Source: Actinostola sp. cb2023 (Eukaryota > Cnidaria > Anthozoa > Actiniaria > Actinostolidae). From it: DNA of 64,000 bases. The stretch is from NCBI GenBank assembly GCA_033675265.1, contig JAUJYZ010000644.1, positions 62,001 to 126,000 on the forward strand, written 5' to 3'. The position numbers were made by a program, and so were the translations under genes. Shown here in pieces: positions 1-56,639 of this stretch. The notes beneath the pieces were generated by a model. It was given only the letters and a program-made list of their open reading frames with translations. It had not been told where the DNA came from and did no database searches. Each line of letters begins with the position of its first letter. Position 1 is the first letter of the stretch.

Positions 1-54
1 CTGAAATCCGATCCGATCAGTGGAAAGCAACGAAGCTTCCCCAATTTTGAGAGT

Positions 55-1024
55 GAGTTTGATTTTCGCTTCTAGAAAGCCTCCCTTTTCTACCTCGTTC
101 TTCAAGTACTTGCTACAAATAACGATTGATAGTTATTTGAGTGTCTGAGGCATATGTATAGACTGTCAAAGACAAGAAGATCTTCAAACTTTATTTTAAA
201 CTCTATTTTATCTTAGTTTAGGTGTCCCCAATTAGTGGACCACTTGCTAGAAGACTAGACACGTTAATAAAGTTTTATTATTATTATTATTATTAAACTT
301 GATATCGTCACCCCTTCCATTCGTGAAGGAGCTGTCAGAAGAACGAAGAGATCATCGTTCGATGTCAACATGCCTAAGATATTCGCGAACTGAAACAGAG
401 ACACATGGAAGCTTTGAAAGCTTTTATCAGATACATGTATACAAACTTGAAGTTAAACTGTTGCATTGTATAAAAGAAAATCATTACAAAATTAACCTGG
501 ATTTTCAGTTGAAAGCAACGACAACGAAGCTTACCCAAAAACTTAGAGACTCAAGCACAATCAATACGGTATTGCATACAGTCATGTACATGCTAACTTG
601 AAGATGAATTGGACTTGAATTTGCGTTATTGCATTTGTGTATTGATTGTCATTTTCATTATATATTTATTATTTTCAAACTCGTTTACCGTTGTGTGTTG
701 TTGCTGTGCTACGTACGTACGTCTCGGAGAGTGAGGCGCGGTATTGCAATTATGCAAGCTCAATCAATTTATTAGAAAACGACCAACGAAGTTGTGTCAA
801 TGTCCTTAATTTGCATAATGTTTCTGCAATCCTGCACCTTAGTGGTCTCGCACGTCTCTTTGAATTCAGGCGAAAACAACTCGAAATTCAACCGACCCGA
901 AACCCCCTAAATACGCCTCAAACCCAGGCATCAATCTTTGTTTGTAGCAAGTATTTGAAGAACAATTAGCAAGGTAGAAAAGGGAGGCTTTCTAGAAGCG
1001 AAAAGAGGCGAAAATCAAACTCAT
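55..1024. mobile_element. Probable TIR/foldback element in the 5' intron
   Basis: GAGTTTGATTTTCG followed by CTTCTAGAAAGCCTCCC near 55-90 is repeated in inverted orientation at about 975-1024. Arms of about 70-90 bases diverge towards the inside; the match continues through CTTGCTACAAA. The interior holds an AATAAAGTTTTATTATTATT tail-like run near 265-297. Between arms there are several short ORFs with no recognisable protein. The ends are approximate and no target-site duplication was confirmed. Confidence 0.55.
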
Positions 1025-1435
1025 ACACATGTACAAACTTCGAAATCCATGCACACTTCCACAGGGATACCAATTCTTGAAACATATTTGTTTGCGCTGT
1101 TTTTCAACTGAGTTGTAGTAGGTTTTGACAAAACTATCTGTCATTTTGAGTTGCCAGCGAAGAGAAGTCCGATTTGTTGTCAATGAAAGTAGTGCAATCT
1201 GATTGGCTGAATCATTTCTAATTGTTTTTTAGCCAATCAAAAGTGAGAATTTGCATTTGAAATTACACAGTAACATCTTGTGCACTGTATTTCCTCAAAC
1301 TGCACTTCTCTCAGCCAATCAGAAGTTTGTACTGAGGAATATAAGATATACTACTCTGAGGAATTATATTAATAAGTGTATGTGCATGTAAAATGCTATA
1401 AAGTGCTATAATCCTTCTAAGCTTTAGCTCTAGAA
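1025..1435. other. Intron sequence, no gene seen
   Basis: Contains three copies of a (CTGATTGGCT)-type motif (near 1197, 1231 and 1312) but no exon. PASK exons upstream of 1624 are not visible here. Confidence 0.6.
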
Positions 1436-1515
1436 ATGAAAGGAGAGAGAGAAAATGATTCGAACCCATGACCTCTGATTACCGATACAAGGCTACAAGC
1501 AGGATGTTGGTGATG
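1436..1515 (-). mobile_element. tRNA-derived SINE fragment (B box only)
   Basis: On the minus strand GAGGTCATGGGTTCGAATC carries a good RNA polymerase III B box (GGTTCGAATC). No A box is clear, so this is a fragment or decayed copy rather than a tRNA gene. Confidence 0.5.
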
Positions 1516-1623
1516 TAAATTTGTGACAAATAGTATTTACACAATACTAGGAAAGATGACCCATACAAACTTCAAACAACCTTTCCTAATATGTATTTAA
1601 CTTGTACATGAATTGTGTTCAAG

Positions 1624-45663
<44,040 letters not shown>

Positions 45664-45665
45664 TA

Positions 45666-46540
45666 CGTATTCAGTCAGTATATACTTGAAGTATTCAGTC
45701 AGTATATACTTGTAGTATTCAGTCAGTATATACTTGTAGTATTCAGTCAGTATATACTTGTAGTATTCAGTCAGTATATACTTGTAGTATTCAGTCAGTA
45801 TATACTTGTAGTATTCAGTCAGCATATACTTGTAGTATTCAGTCAGTATATACTTGTAGTATTCAGTCAGTATATACTTGTAGTATTCAGTCAGTATATA
45901 CTTGTAGTATTCAGTCAGTATATACTTGTAGTAATCAGTCAGTATATACTTGTAGTATTCAGTCAGTATATACTTGTAGTATTCAGTCAGTATATACTTG
46001 TAGTATTCAGTCAGTATATACTTGTAGTATTCAGTCAGTATATACTTGTAGTATTCAGTCAGCATATACTTGTAGTATTCAGTCAGCATATACTTGTAGT
46101 ATTCAGTCAGTATATACTTGTAGTATTCAGTCAGTATATACTTGTAGTATTCAGTCAGTATATACTTGTAGTATTCAGTCAGTATATACTTGTAGTATTC
46201 AATCAGTATATACTTGTAGTATTCAGTCAGTATATACTTGTAGTATTCAGTCAGTATATACTTGTAGTATTCAGTCAGTATATACTTGTAGTATTCAGTC
46301 AGTATATACTTGTAGTATTCAGTCAGTATATACTTGTAGTATTCAGTCAGTATATACTTGTAGTATTCAGTCAGTATATACTTGTAATATTCAGTCAGTA
46401 TATACTTGTAGTATTCAGTCAGTATATACTTGTAGTATTCAGTCAGTATATACTTGTAGTACTTGTAGTATTCAGTCAGTATATACTTGTAGTATTCAGT
46501 CAGTATATACTTGTAGTATTCAGTCAGTATATACTTGTAC
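45666..46540 (+). repeat. 24-bp minisatellite starting 2 bp after the PASK stop (~36 copies)
   Basis: Unit TATTCAGTCAGTATATACTT plus GTAG, very uniform (rare AGCATATAC, TAATCAG, CAATCAG changes). Each unit holds the perfect palindrome AGTATATACT. As it follows the stop codon directly it should form the proximal 3' UTR of PASK. The minus strand has an open YKYILTEY frame by period only. Confidence 0.96.
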
Positions 46541-47347
46541 ATAGATAACATGTTCTACCACTACTGTCACTACCAATAGACTGTAGACATAAAGAAACTG
46601 CATCCAACATATTTGATTTCTACGGATGTCCAGGTACAGCACAAGTAGGTGCATAGTGAATTCTTATTTATGTCAAACAGACAAATGTATTATAATAATT
46701 ATATTACTTACATTATTGTAAGTTTAATACGTTTAAATTATTACTACTAATATTATTAATATTTTAAAATGTATACTGTAGTTTATGTTGGCACAATGCT
46801 TTATATCTATTGGCCTTTTAAAATATTTAGTGTGGTTTTAGTTTGATATTTTATCATTTTATTGGTAGGACTGCAAATAATCATGTCTGGGCATCCACCC
46901 TTCCCTCTCACTTGTCCAGTGTGGCTAATTATAATAGTGGTGTGATTATTGTGTGTGGTAGTTTTACCAATCCAATGTTCAATGAAGCTAACATACATGT
47001 ACTCCTCAAAGACTCTAATTTCATGTGACTAGTTTATAACATGACACATCTGCACAGAACTTGTTGCTTGTGACATGTAAAAAGTGCTTCCAATATGACC
47101 ATTTTATTGCTGTATCAAACTAACTAGCATTTTTTGCTTTGCTACAAAGAATGTTATGATTTATACAGGTCCACTGTCCCCCCTTGATTAAGTAAAATAT
47201 TAGTAATTGCCCTGAAACAAGTGCCCGGGGGTTAATTCAAGGAAATACAGTAAATGACTAACTTCAGGTTATTTCTCATCTCTGTGCTATACAGACTGGA
47301 ACATTTTATTTTTTACCAGAGGCCTCAATAAAGATAACTCAGAATAG
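46541..47347. other. Probable PASK 3' UTR remainder and flank
   Basis: No gene. The first plus-strand AATAAA after the stop is at 47327-47332, followed by GT-rich sequence (GCTGCTGTG). Confidence 0.5.
47327..47332 (+). promoter_or_regulatory. Candidate poly(A) signal of PASK
   Basis: AATAAA in CCTCAATAAAGATAACTC; would give a 3' UTR of about 1.7 kb that includes the 24-bp array. Unproven. Confidence 0.4.
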
Positions 47348-47965
47348 GTTGCACGAAGGCTGCTGTGCCATCACATAAGGTACATGAATGCTGCTGTGCC
47401 ATCACATAAGGTGCATGAATGCTGCTGTGCCATCACATAAGGTACATGAAGGCTGCTGTGCCATCACATAAGGTACATGAAGGCTGCTGTGCCATCACAT
47501 AAGGTACATGAAGGCTGCTGTGCCATCACATAAGGTACATGAATGCTGCTGTGCCATCACATAAGGTACATGAATGCTGCTGTGCCATCACATAAGGTGC
47601 ATGAATGCTGCTGTGCCATCACATAAGGTACATGAAGGCTGCTGTGCCATCACATAAGGTACATGAAGGCTGCTGTGCCATCACATAAGGTGCATGAATG
47701 CTGCTGTGCCATCACATAAGGTGCATGAAGGCTGCTGTGCCATCACATAAGGTGCATGAAGGCTGCTGTGCCATCACATAAGGTGCATGAAGGCTGCTGT
47801 GCCATCGCATAAGGTGCATGAAGGCTGCTGTGCCATCACATAAGGTGCATGAAGGCTGCTGTGCCATCACATAAGGTACATGGAGGCTGCTGTGCCATCA
47901 CATAAGGTGCATGAAGGCTGCTGTGCCATCACAAGGTACATGAAGGCTGCTGTGCCATCACTTGT
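47348..47965 (+). repeat. 31-bp minisatellite, ~20 copies
   Basis: Unit GGTACATGAAGGCTGCTGTG plus CCATCACATAA. GTACATG/GTGCATG and GAAGG/GAATG variants occur in blocks. A single unit lacks CATAA near 47930. Confidence 0.95.
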
Positions 47966-48352
47966 TCTTGTGCTGTGTGACCACCTTAACTTCTGTCACA
48001 ACCAAAAACAGTCTAGCAACTATACAGAAGTATAGAGTCCATGAATAGTAGTGTTACAATATATCTTCAGCCACATGGTTACCTATATAGCAATTATAGT
48101 GATATAGTTGCATAGCTTATCAGACACAACTGTTAGTATGATTTTATTATTTATCAGCATATTAATTTTTAATAACAGATTAGTATTAATAACAGAACTG
48201 TATAAAATTTAAGCTCCCCCAAAGTATGGGCAATTATTATTGTACACAACTATGACGATTTAACGTTTACACTATCTTTAATTTAATGACTGAGATTTTA
48301 AATAAAATACAGTAGTCCAACGTGTAATAACAAAGTAGCTTATAAGAATAAT
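47966..48352. other. Intergenic sequence, nothing recognised
   Basis: AT-rich DNA with no element identified. Confidence 0.55.
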
Positions 48353-48502
48353 AATGTTCGGTTAAAATCAGCGTCTTTGAGCTAATTTGAACTCCACGCC
48401 ACTGTAGTTGCCTCGGTAGCTCAGTGGGTAGAGCACCTGTCATGAAATCGGGGTGTCGTGGGTTCGAATCCCGCTCGAGGCGTCTGATTTTTTCCGAACA
48501 TT
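48353..48502 (+). mobile_element. 150-bp unit: tRNA-like gene between inverted repeats
   Basis: AATGTTCGGTTAAAATCAG at 48353 is inverted at 48484-48502 (CTGATTTTTTCCGAACATT). The tRNA-like gene lies between. No target duplication was confirmed. It could be a SINE-type or foldback unit. Confidence 0.55.
48410..48482 (+). tRNA. tRNA-like sequence, probably not a functional tRNA
   Basis: Acceptor stem GCCTCGG / TCGAGGC pairs fully (one G-U). The D arm is GCTC-AGTGGGTA-GAGC, the T arm GTGGG-TTCGAAT-CCCGC. The A box TAGCTCAGTGGG and B box GGTTCGAATCC are intact, and a T6 terminator follows at 48488. The anticodon arm is faulty: loop CATGAAA lacks the T before the anticodon, and the lowest stem pair is T-T. 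It is more likely a SINE head or tRNA pseudogene. Confidence 0.6.
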
Positions 48503-49411
48503 TGTTCTGTATATACTCATCATAGTTTCTTTATCAGTAATAATAACATTAGTTGAATACATGCTGTCGGTTTGAAAATCATAAACTGGACCGCAAGGAT
48601 CTCTGGGAAAGCAGTAAATGAGTCACGTTTTATGTTGTCGAAGAACTGTTGAGCTAAAATGTGACAAGATGAGGTCAATGAACACTTTCAATTTCCCAGA
48701 ATTCCTTTCAACACGACGTTGAATGTTTATGTTTACTTGAAGAATCGCAAGGGATACCTGGGAAAGCGGTAAATGAGTCAAATGACGTCGCTTATTCGTA
48801 ATTTATTTCCCAAATATGTGTAGAATTTTGCTTAAAGAGATCATTTTTTTCAATAAATACCAACATTTTCCTCTGACTACATAAAACTTAGCTGATTTAC
48901 CGCTTACCCATACATCCTAGCGGTCTCAGCTTCTATGATTTTGAACTCGACTTTAGTGTATGCTTTTAGAAAAACAAATAAGTTCAACCAATGATCCTAT
49001 CCAATCAGAATCGACATTTTCATGAATATTAGCAGTATGGGTAGTGGTATGGCATAAAGCATGTCATACCAAACTGAGCAATTTCATTCAACAGTATTGA
49101 ATATTGCTGTCAAACACAAGATGGTATTTCATTCAAACAGATAAAAACAATACATTTTAATCCACTACTACATGACAATAGATTCTGGTATTGCTGGTTT
49201 GCATGCGTGACGTCATGGCGGCCATGTTGGGAATGTTACCTGTTTGTACTATAACAACATGGTCGCTAATCATTCGTCTTTAAATCTCCAGGGATTGACT
49301 GTAGACCAGCATTACAAAGCAGGATCCCTAAATGTGACACTAGGACCCACAGTGTAAAGATGTTGACATTGAAGAATTAATGGAAAATAAAATGATAAAT
49401 TAATACAGGTA
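48503..49411. other. Intergenic sequence with a duplicated block
   Basis: CTGGGAAAGCAGTAAATGAG near 48604 recurs as CTGGGAAAGCGGTAAATGAG near 48759. CCAATCAGAATCGAC near 49000. No gene. Confidence 0.5.
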
Positions 49412-52400
49412 TTGAAGTCTGTTTTATTTAGAAACTATATAATTATCATGACTATATCTATCGTATTCAATAACTATATAATTATGACTATATCTATCGT
49501 ATTCAATAACTATATAATTATCATGACTATATCTATCGTATTCAATAACTATATAATTATCATGACTATATCTATCGTATTCAATAACTATATAATTATC
49601 ATGACTATATCTATCGTATTCAATAACTATATAATTATCATGACTATATCTATCGTATTAATAATAATCTTTATCTATCGTATTCAATAATTATCATGAC
49701 TGTATCTATCGTATTCAATAACTATATAATTATCATGACTATATCTATCGTATTCAATAACTATATAATTATCATGACTATATCTATCGTATTAATAATA
49801 ATCTTTATCTATCGTATTCAATAACTATATAATTATCATGACTATATCTATCGTATTCAATAACTATATAATGCGAACTATATAATTATCATGACTATAT
49901 CTATCGTATTCAATAACTATATAATTATCATGACTATATCTATCGTATTCAATAACTATATAATTATCATGACTATATCTATCGTATTAATAATAATCTT
50001 TATCTATCGTATTCAATAACTATATAATTATCATGACTATATCTATCGTATTAATAATAATAATAATCTTTATCTATCGTATTCAATAACTATATAATTA
50101 TCATGACTATATCTATCGTATTAATAATAATCTTTATCTATCGTATTCAATACTATATAATTATCATGACTATATCTATCGTATTCAATAACTATATAAT
50201 TATCATGACTATATCTATCGTATTAATAATAATCTTTATCTATCGTATTCAATAACTATATAATTATCATGACTATATCTATCGTATTAATAATAATAAT
50301 AATCTTTATCTATCGTATTCAATAACTATATAATTATCATGACTATATCTATCGTATTAATAATAATCTTTATCTATCGTATTCAATAACTATATATAAT
50401 TATCATGACTATATCTATCGTATTCAATTAATAATAATCATTATATCTATCGTATTCAATAACTATATAATTATCATGACTATAACTATATCGTATCATG
50501 ACTATATCTATCGTATAATAATAATATCATGACTTTATCTATCGTATTCAATAACTATATAATTATCATGACTATATCTATCGTATTAATAATAATCTTT
50601 ATCTATCGTATTCAATAACTATATAATTATCATGACTATATCTATCGTATTCAATAACTATATAATTATCATGACTATATCTATCGTATTCAATAACTAT
50701 ATAATTATCATGACTATATCTATCGTATTCAATAACTATATAATTATGACTATATCTATCGTATTCAATAACTATATAATTATCATGACTATATCTATCG
50801 TATTAATAATAATATATAATATAATATTATATCTATCGTATTCAATAACTATATATAATTATCATGACTCTATATCTATCGTATTATCATGACTATATCT
50901 ATCGTATAATAATATATAATATGACTATATCTATCGTATTCAATAACTATATAATTATCATGACTATATCTATCGTATTAATAATAATCTTTATCTATCG
51001 TATTCAATAACTATATAATTATCATGACTATATCTATCGTATTAATAATAATAATTTATCTTTATCTATCGTATTCAATAACTATATAATTATCATGACT
51101 ATATCTATCGTATTCAATAACTATATAATATCATGACTATATCTATCGTATTCAATAACTATATAATTATCATGACTATATCTATCGTATTAATAATAAT
51201 CTTTATCTATCGTATTCAATAACTATATAATTATCATGACTATATCTATCGTATTCAATAACTATATAATTATCATGACTATATCTATCGTATTCAATAA
51301 CTATATAATTATCATGACTATATCTATCGTATTAATAATAATCTTTATCTATCGTATTCAATAACTATATAATTATCATGACTATATCTATCGTATTCAA
51401 TAACTATATAATTATCATGACTATATCTATCGTATTCAATAACTATATAATTATCATGACTATATCTATCGTATTAATAATAATCTTTATCTATCGTATT
51501 CAATAACTATATAATATATGACTATATCTATCGTATTCAATAACTATATAATTATCATGACTATATCTATCGTATTCAATAACTATATAATTATCATGAC
51601 TATATCTATCGTATTATATAATTATCATCTTATATCTATCGTATTCAATAACTATATAATTATCATGACTATATCTATCGTATTCAATAACTATATAATT
51701 ATCATGACTATATCTATCGTATTCAATAACTATATAATTATCATGACTATATCTATCGTATTCAATAACTATATAATTATCATGACTATATCTATCGTAT
51801 TCAATAACTATATAATTATCATGACTATATCTATCGACTATATTCGTATTCAATAACTATATATTATCATGACTATATCTATCGTATTAATAATAATCTT
51901 TATCTATCGTATTCAATAACTATATAATTATCATGACTATATCTATCGTATTAATAATAATCTTATATCTATCGTATTCAATAACTATATAATTATCATG
52001 ACTATATCTATCGTATTCAATAACTATATAATTATCATGACTATATCTATCGTATTAATAATAATCTTTATCTATCGTATTCAATAACTATATAATTATC
52101 ATGACTATATCTATCGTATTCAATAACTATATAATTATCATGACTATATCTATCGTATTCAATAACTATATAATTATCATGACTATATCTATCGTATCAA
52201 TATTAATAATAATCTTTATCTATCGTATTCAATAACTATATAATTATCATGACTATATCTATCGTATTCAATAACTATATAATTATCATGACTATATCTA
52301 TCGTATTCAATAACTATATAATTATCATGACTATATCTATCGTATTCAATAACTATATAATTATCATGACTATATATCGTATTCAATAACTATATAATTA

Positions 52401-54068
52401 TCATGACTATATCTATCGTATTCAATAACTATATAATTATCATGACTATATCTATCGTATTCAATAACTATATAATTATCATGACTATATCTATCGTATT
52501 CAATAACTATATAATTATCATGACTATATCTATCGTATTAATAATAATCTTTATCTATCGTATTCAATAACTATATAATTATGACTATATCTATCGTATT
52601 CAATAACTATATAATTATCATGACTATATCTATCGTATTCAATAACTATATAATTATCATGACTATATCTATCGTATTCAATAACTATATAATTATCATG
52701 ACTATATCTATCGTATTAATAATAATCTTTATCTATCGTATTCAATAACTATATAATTATCATGACTATATCTATCGTATTCAATAACTATATAATTATC
52801 ATGACTATATCTATCGTATTAATAATAATCTTTATCTATCGTATTCAATAACTATATAATTATCATGACTATATCTATCGTATTCAATAACTATATAATT
52901 ATCATGACTATATCTATCGTATTCAATAACTATATAATTATCATGACTATATCTATCGTATTAATAATAATCTTTATCTATCGTATTCAATAACTATATA
53001 ATTTATGACTATATCTATCGTATTCAATAACTATATAATTATCATGACTATATCTATCGTATTCAATAACTATATAATTATCATGACTATATCTATCGTA
53101 TTAATAATAATCTTTATCTATCGTATTCAATAACTATATAATTATCATGACTATATCTATCGTATTCAATAACTATATAATTATCATGACTATATCTATC
53201 GTATTAATAATAATCTTTATCTATCGTATTCAATAACTATATAATTATCATGACTATATCTATCGTATTCAATAACTATATAATTATCATGACTATATCT
53301 ATCGTATTAATAATAATCTTTATCTATCGTATTCAATAACTATATAATTATCATGACTATATCTATCGTATTCAATAACTATATAATTATCATGACTATA
53401 TCTATCGTATTCAATAACTATATAATTATCATGACTATATCTATCGTATTCAATAACTATATAATTATCATGACTATATCTATCGTATTAATAATAATCT
53501 ATATCTATCGTATTCAATAACTATATAATTATCATGACTATATCTATCGTATTCAATAACTATATAATTATCATGACTATATCTATCGTATTCAATAACT
53601 ATATAATTATCATGACTATATCTATCGTATTAATAATAATCTTTATCTATCGTATTCAATAACTATATAATTATCATGACTATATATCTATCGTATTCAA
53701 TAACTATATAATTATCATGACTATATCTATCGTATTCAATAACTATATAATTATCATGACTATATCTATCGTATTCAATAACTATATAATTATCATGACT
53801 ATATCTATCGTATTAATAATAATCTATATCTATCGTATTCAATAACTATATAATTATCATGACTATATCTATCGTATTCAATAACTATATAATTATCATG
53901 ACTATATCTATCGTATTCAATAACTATATAATTATCATGACTATATCTATCGTATTCAATAACTATATAATTATGACTATATCTATCGTATTCAATAACT
54001 ATATAATTATCATGACTATATCTATCGTATTAATAATAATCTTTATCTATCGTATTCAATAACTATCA
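49412..54068 (+). repeat. AT-rich minisatellite, 39-bp and 25-bp units, ~4.65 kb
   Basis: Main unit ATTCAATAACTATATAATTA, TCATGACTATATCTATCGT (39 bp). A shorter unit ATTAATAATAATCTTTATCT plus ATCGT (25 bp) is interspersed after every one to five main units. Some copies have small losses (TTATGACT, ATATGACT). Unrelated in sequence to the other 39-bp array. Open frames on both strands reflect the 39-base period. Confidence 0.96.
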
Positions 54069-54380
54069 CAGAAACAATAGCCAGTCGACGAATTCTGCAG
54101 TTGATCAATAAAATAGAGTGTAAAGAGCTGTGTGTCTACTTCAGCAAAACTCCGCCAAACTTTAATCCCATAATAATGAGGAATTGAAAGATGTTGAAAG
54201 TGTAAAACTATTGGGTTATTGACTTAACGTGAAACACTCACATTGACGAGATTTTGAAGAAGGGAAGCACACGACTACTTCTTGAGGCAATTAAACGTTC
54301 AGAATGTCTTGTGGTGCAGTTCTACCGCACTCGGGTGCCAATCCAGACCCGGTTTACACCGTTTTTAAAGAAATTCAAAG
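54069..54380. other. Intergenic sequence
   Basis: Three six-base restriction sites (GTCGAC, GAATTC, CTGCAG) overlap at 54084-54100. Otherwise nothing recognised. Confidence 0.5.
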
Positions 54381-54415
54381 TATGTTTCGACGTACTCACG
54401 TCATCTTCAGTGTGA
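54381..54415 (-). ncRNA. Hammerhead-ribozyme-like core, copy C (minus)
   Basis: Minus strand: CTGAAGA (54410-54404), stem II GACGT-GAGT-ACGTC (five pairs), GAAA (54388-54385), then CATACTTTG. The same ...GAGTACGTCGAAAC wording is typical of Penelope-like pseudo-LTRs. The cleavage site was not located. Confidence 0.45.
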
Positions 54416-55808
54416 TTACAAATAGTCAAGGCTAAGTATATATACTATATTATTTACACGTTGGTAGAATGCAGGGGTGAGATTTTTGGCGACTTTGGAC
54501 TTGTAAAGAATGCAACCGGTGCAATATTTTGCCTGTAGGACCGAGTGGCTCGGCACTCTAAAAAACCGTATATTCCCAGCATGCTTTTCGGGCGTGCAGA
54601 AGGAAAACACATGTTTGCAAAAGTGGTTGTGAGGAAATGGCTATTGTTCGTTAAGGAAAAGACGGGGGGAAATTCACGATTGTATCAAGAAGAGAGATCA
54701 GTGGAAGTTTGCTGAGAAAGTGGCGTTTTGTTTCACAATGATGTATTTTGGAAGAAAATCCAAGTCAAATGTCGGTCATTTTCGAGGTTGTGAAATTGCG
54801 CCAAAACCTCGCATTTTTGATTTCTATGAAAAACAAATTGATCGAACTAATGCCCAGAAATCGGACTTGTAAGTCAGTTTACTTGAGGTTAAAATTTGAA
54901 GAGTTATCTAGTTGTCACTAATAACTGGCCATGAGATCGATGTTACGAAAATTCAGAAAGTTAGAATTTCTCAAAGCCATATCGATGTTTACGGCCGGTG
55001 TAGGATTCAATGGGTTAAGCTTCATATTGAATGAATGATCCCTTTTTTCCCTTTCATAGCTCAAATATGGTTAAGAATCATTCCCATTAACTCCAAGATT
55101 GTTATCCGTTGGCAGCTATCAACTAATATAGTGCAAGATAGTCGTGTTTTGGCATTGCGTTTTGTGTTTTAATTACACTGAAAAATGACCGCGACAGGTC
55201 GAAATCAATGCTAATTTTGGCAGTCCCAAGCACTCATAGTTTTATTTCTCAAAAATGAAACATTGATTGGTCGTGCTTGAAACTTTCTAAACTGAAAGAG
55301 CAAAAGTGAAGCTTTACTGGGGCGTGGCGTTTTCCTCAAAAATGTATATACCAGATTTCTATTTCGTTTTCGTTGCCTATATTTCAACTTTCCGTTCATG
55401 GCGCTCTGTATACCTGTTTAAAACCAAATTTGATCGAAAAATAACTACAAATTAAAGTTACAGAAAAATAAATACTACAGTAGAAAAGAACAAGAAACGT
55501 TTATTATGTGTACTGAATGTCGTTGTTGTAGTGCTAGAGGTGAACACACACCGACTGTTCAAAGTTGGCTTATAATTTAGCCGAAAATTTTCAGTCGTCA
55601 AGCGGGCTTTTAAAAACTGCAAATTTCTCCTAAAATGAAAATTGCTGGAACTTTTTAGTATTTTTCCCTAAAATAGGTCATCGAAAGGAATGATATGGTG
55701 AAAGTAAATAAACAAGCTTCAACGAGTTTTAAGAGACCTCAAGAAGAAAGGACACTTAAATCAGGTAGATTACGAACATATATATACTAGACTTCCTTTT
55801 TAATAAAG
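54416..55808. other. Intergenic sequence with a decayed hammerhead-like core
   Basis: At 55178-55204, CTGAAAA, stem II GACC-GCGACA-GGTC and GAAA resemble the other cores, but one conserved G of the CTGANGA box is A. A (CTAT)n run lies at 55809-55831. No gene recognised. Confidence 0.5.
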
Positions 55809-56067
55809 ATCTATCTATCTATCTATCTATCATATGAACACTAGCAATATGAGTCAAGATGGCCGACGCGCATATATATACTCATAACAACAAATTCTCG
55901 CTCAAAATGGCGGCCAAATATTACAGAGAATGTATGGGGAATAATGCTAAAAATGCAATATATATGAAAAGCGTGAAAGTACAAAGTTTCAGTCCCTCGA
56001 ATTATAATCATCATTGCTTACCCCACTTTCTTACAAAAAATGAAGTGAATTCTTCTTCCTCGTTAAC

Positions 56068-56265
56068 GTTACGATCCAAGCCGAAATTACAGTGATTTGT
56101 GGGGGGAAATTATATATTCAAGTGGCCATATCTCAGCCGCTATTTAACCGATTGCTCTGAAATTTGGCATGCAAGCTTCTTTATTGATGTTCTTTCGAAA
56201 TCGGGGATCGAAAGTTGATAAAGCGAAAATTATTTTTTTCGTGACGTCACACGAAGCTTCGGTGG
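56068..56265 (-). repeat. Dispersed repeat family, copy 3 (minus)
   Basis: Inverted form of 13312-13560 and 15948-16180 (GCCGAAATTACAGTGATTTG, TTGATAAAGCGAAAATTATT, CGTGACGTCACACGAAGC). Confidence 0.8.
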
Positions 56266-56639
56266 ATGACGTCTTTATTCAGTGGAGGGCGACGTCATTT
56301 TCGGTGGAGGTCGGTGGACCGAATTTCCACCGAATATGACGTCATTAAAAAAAGCCCGGCTAATATTCCATTCCTACTATGCTACTCATATGGGAACAAG
56401 CCATTCTGTACCAGCTTGTAACTAGATGGCTAAAGAAATATGGGAATGGTGCATACCTCGTAAGATATGGCTGAGTGTTGCACACATCCTCGGGATGTGT
56501 GCTTCAATAACAAGCTCGTGATACAGGACTTCTCATTTGTGACTAGCTCCGTATCTAGTGATAGAATTATAGAATTAAACGAGACTTACCCTGTAAGTTG
56601 AAGTTTGATTGCAATTCTATCTTGTCATCAGTCCCTATT
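56266..56639. other. Intergenic sequence, nothing recognised
   Basis: Includes GGTGGA/CGTCAT-rich sequence with repeated TGACGTCA-like half sites near 56265-56345. Confidence 0.5.

Noticed and set aside
48410..48482. Functional tRNA-Ser(TGA) gene
   Set aside because: The base before the supposed anticodon is A instead of the universal T, and the stem pair next to the loop is T-T.
55859..56095. 78-codon ORF beginning MADAHIYTH
   Set aside because: No domain or splice context, and its end runs into the dispersed repeat copy at 56068.
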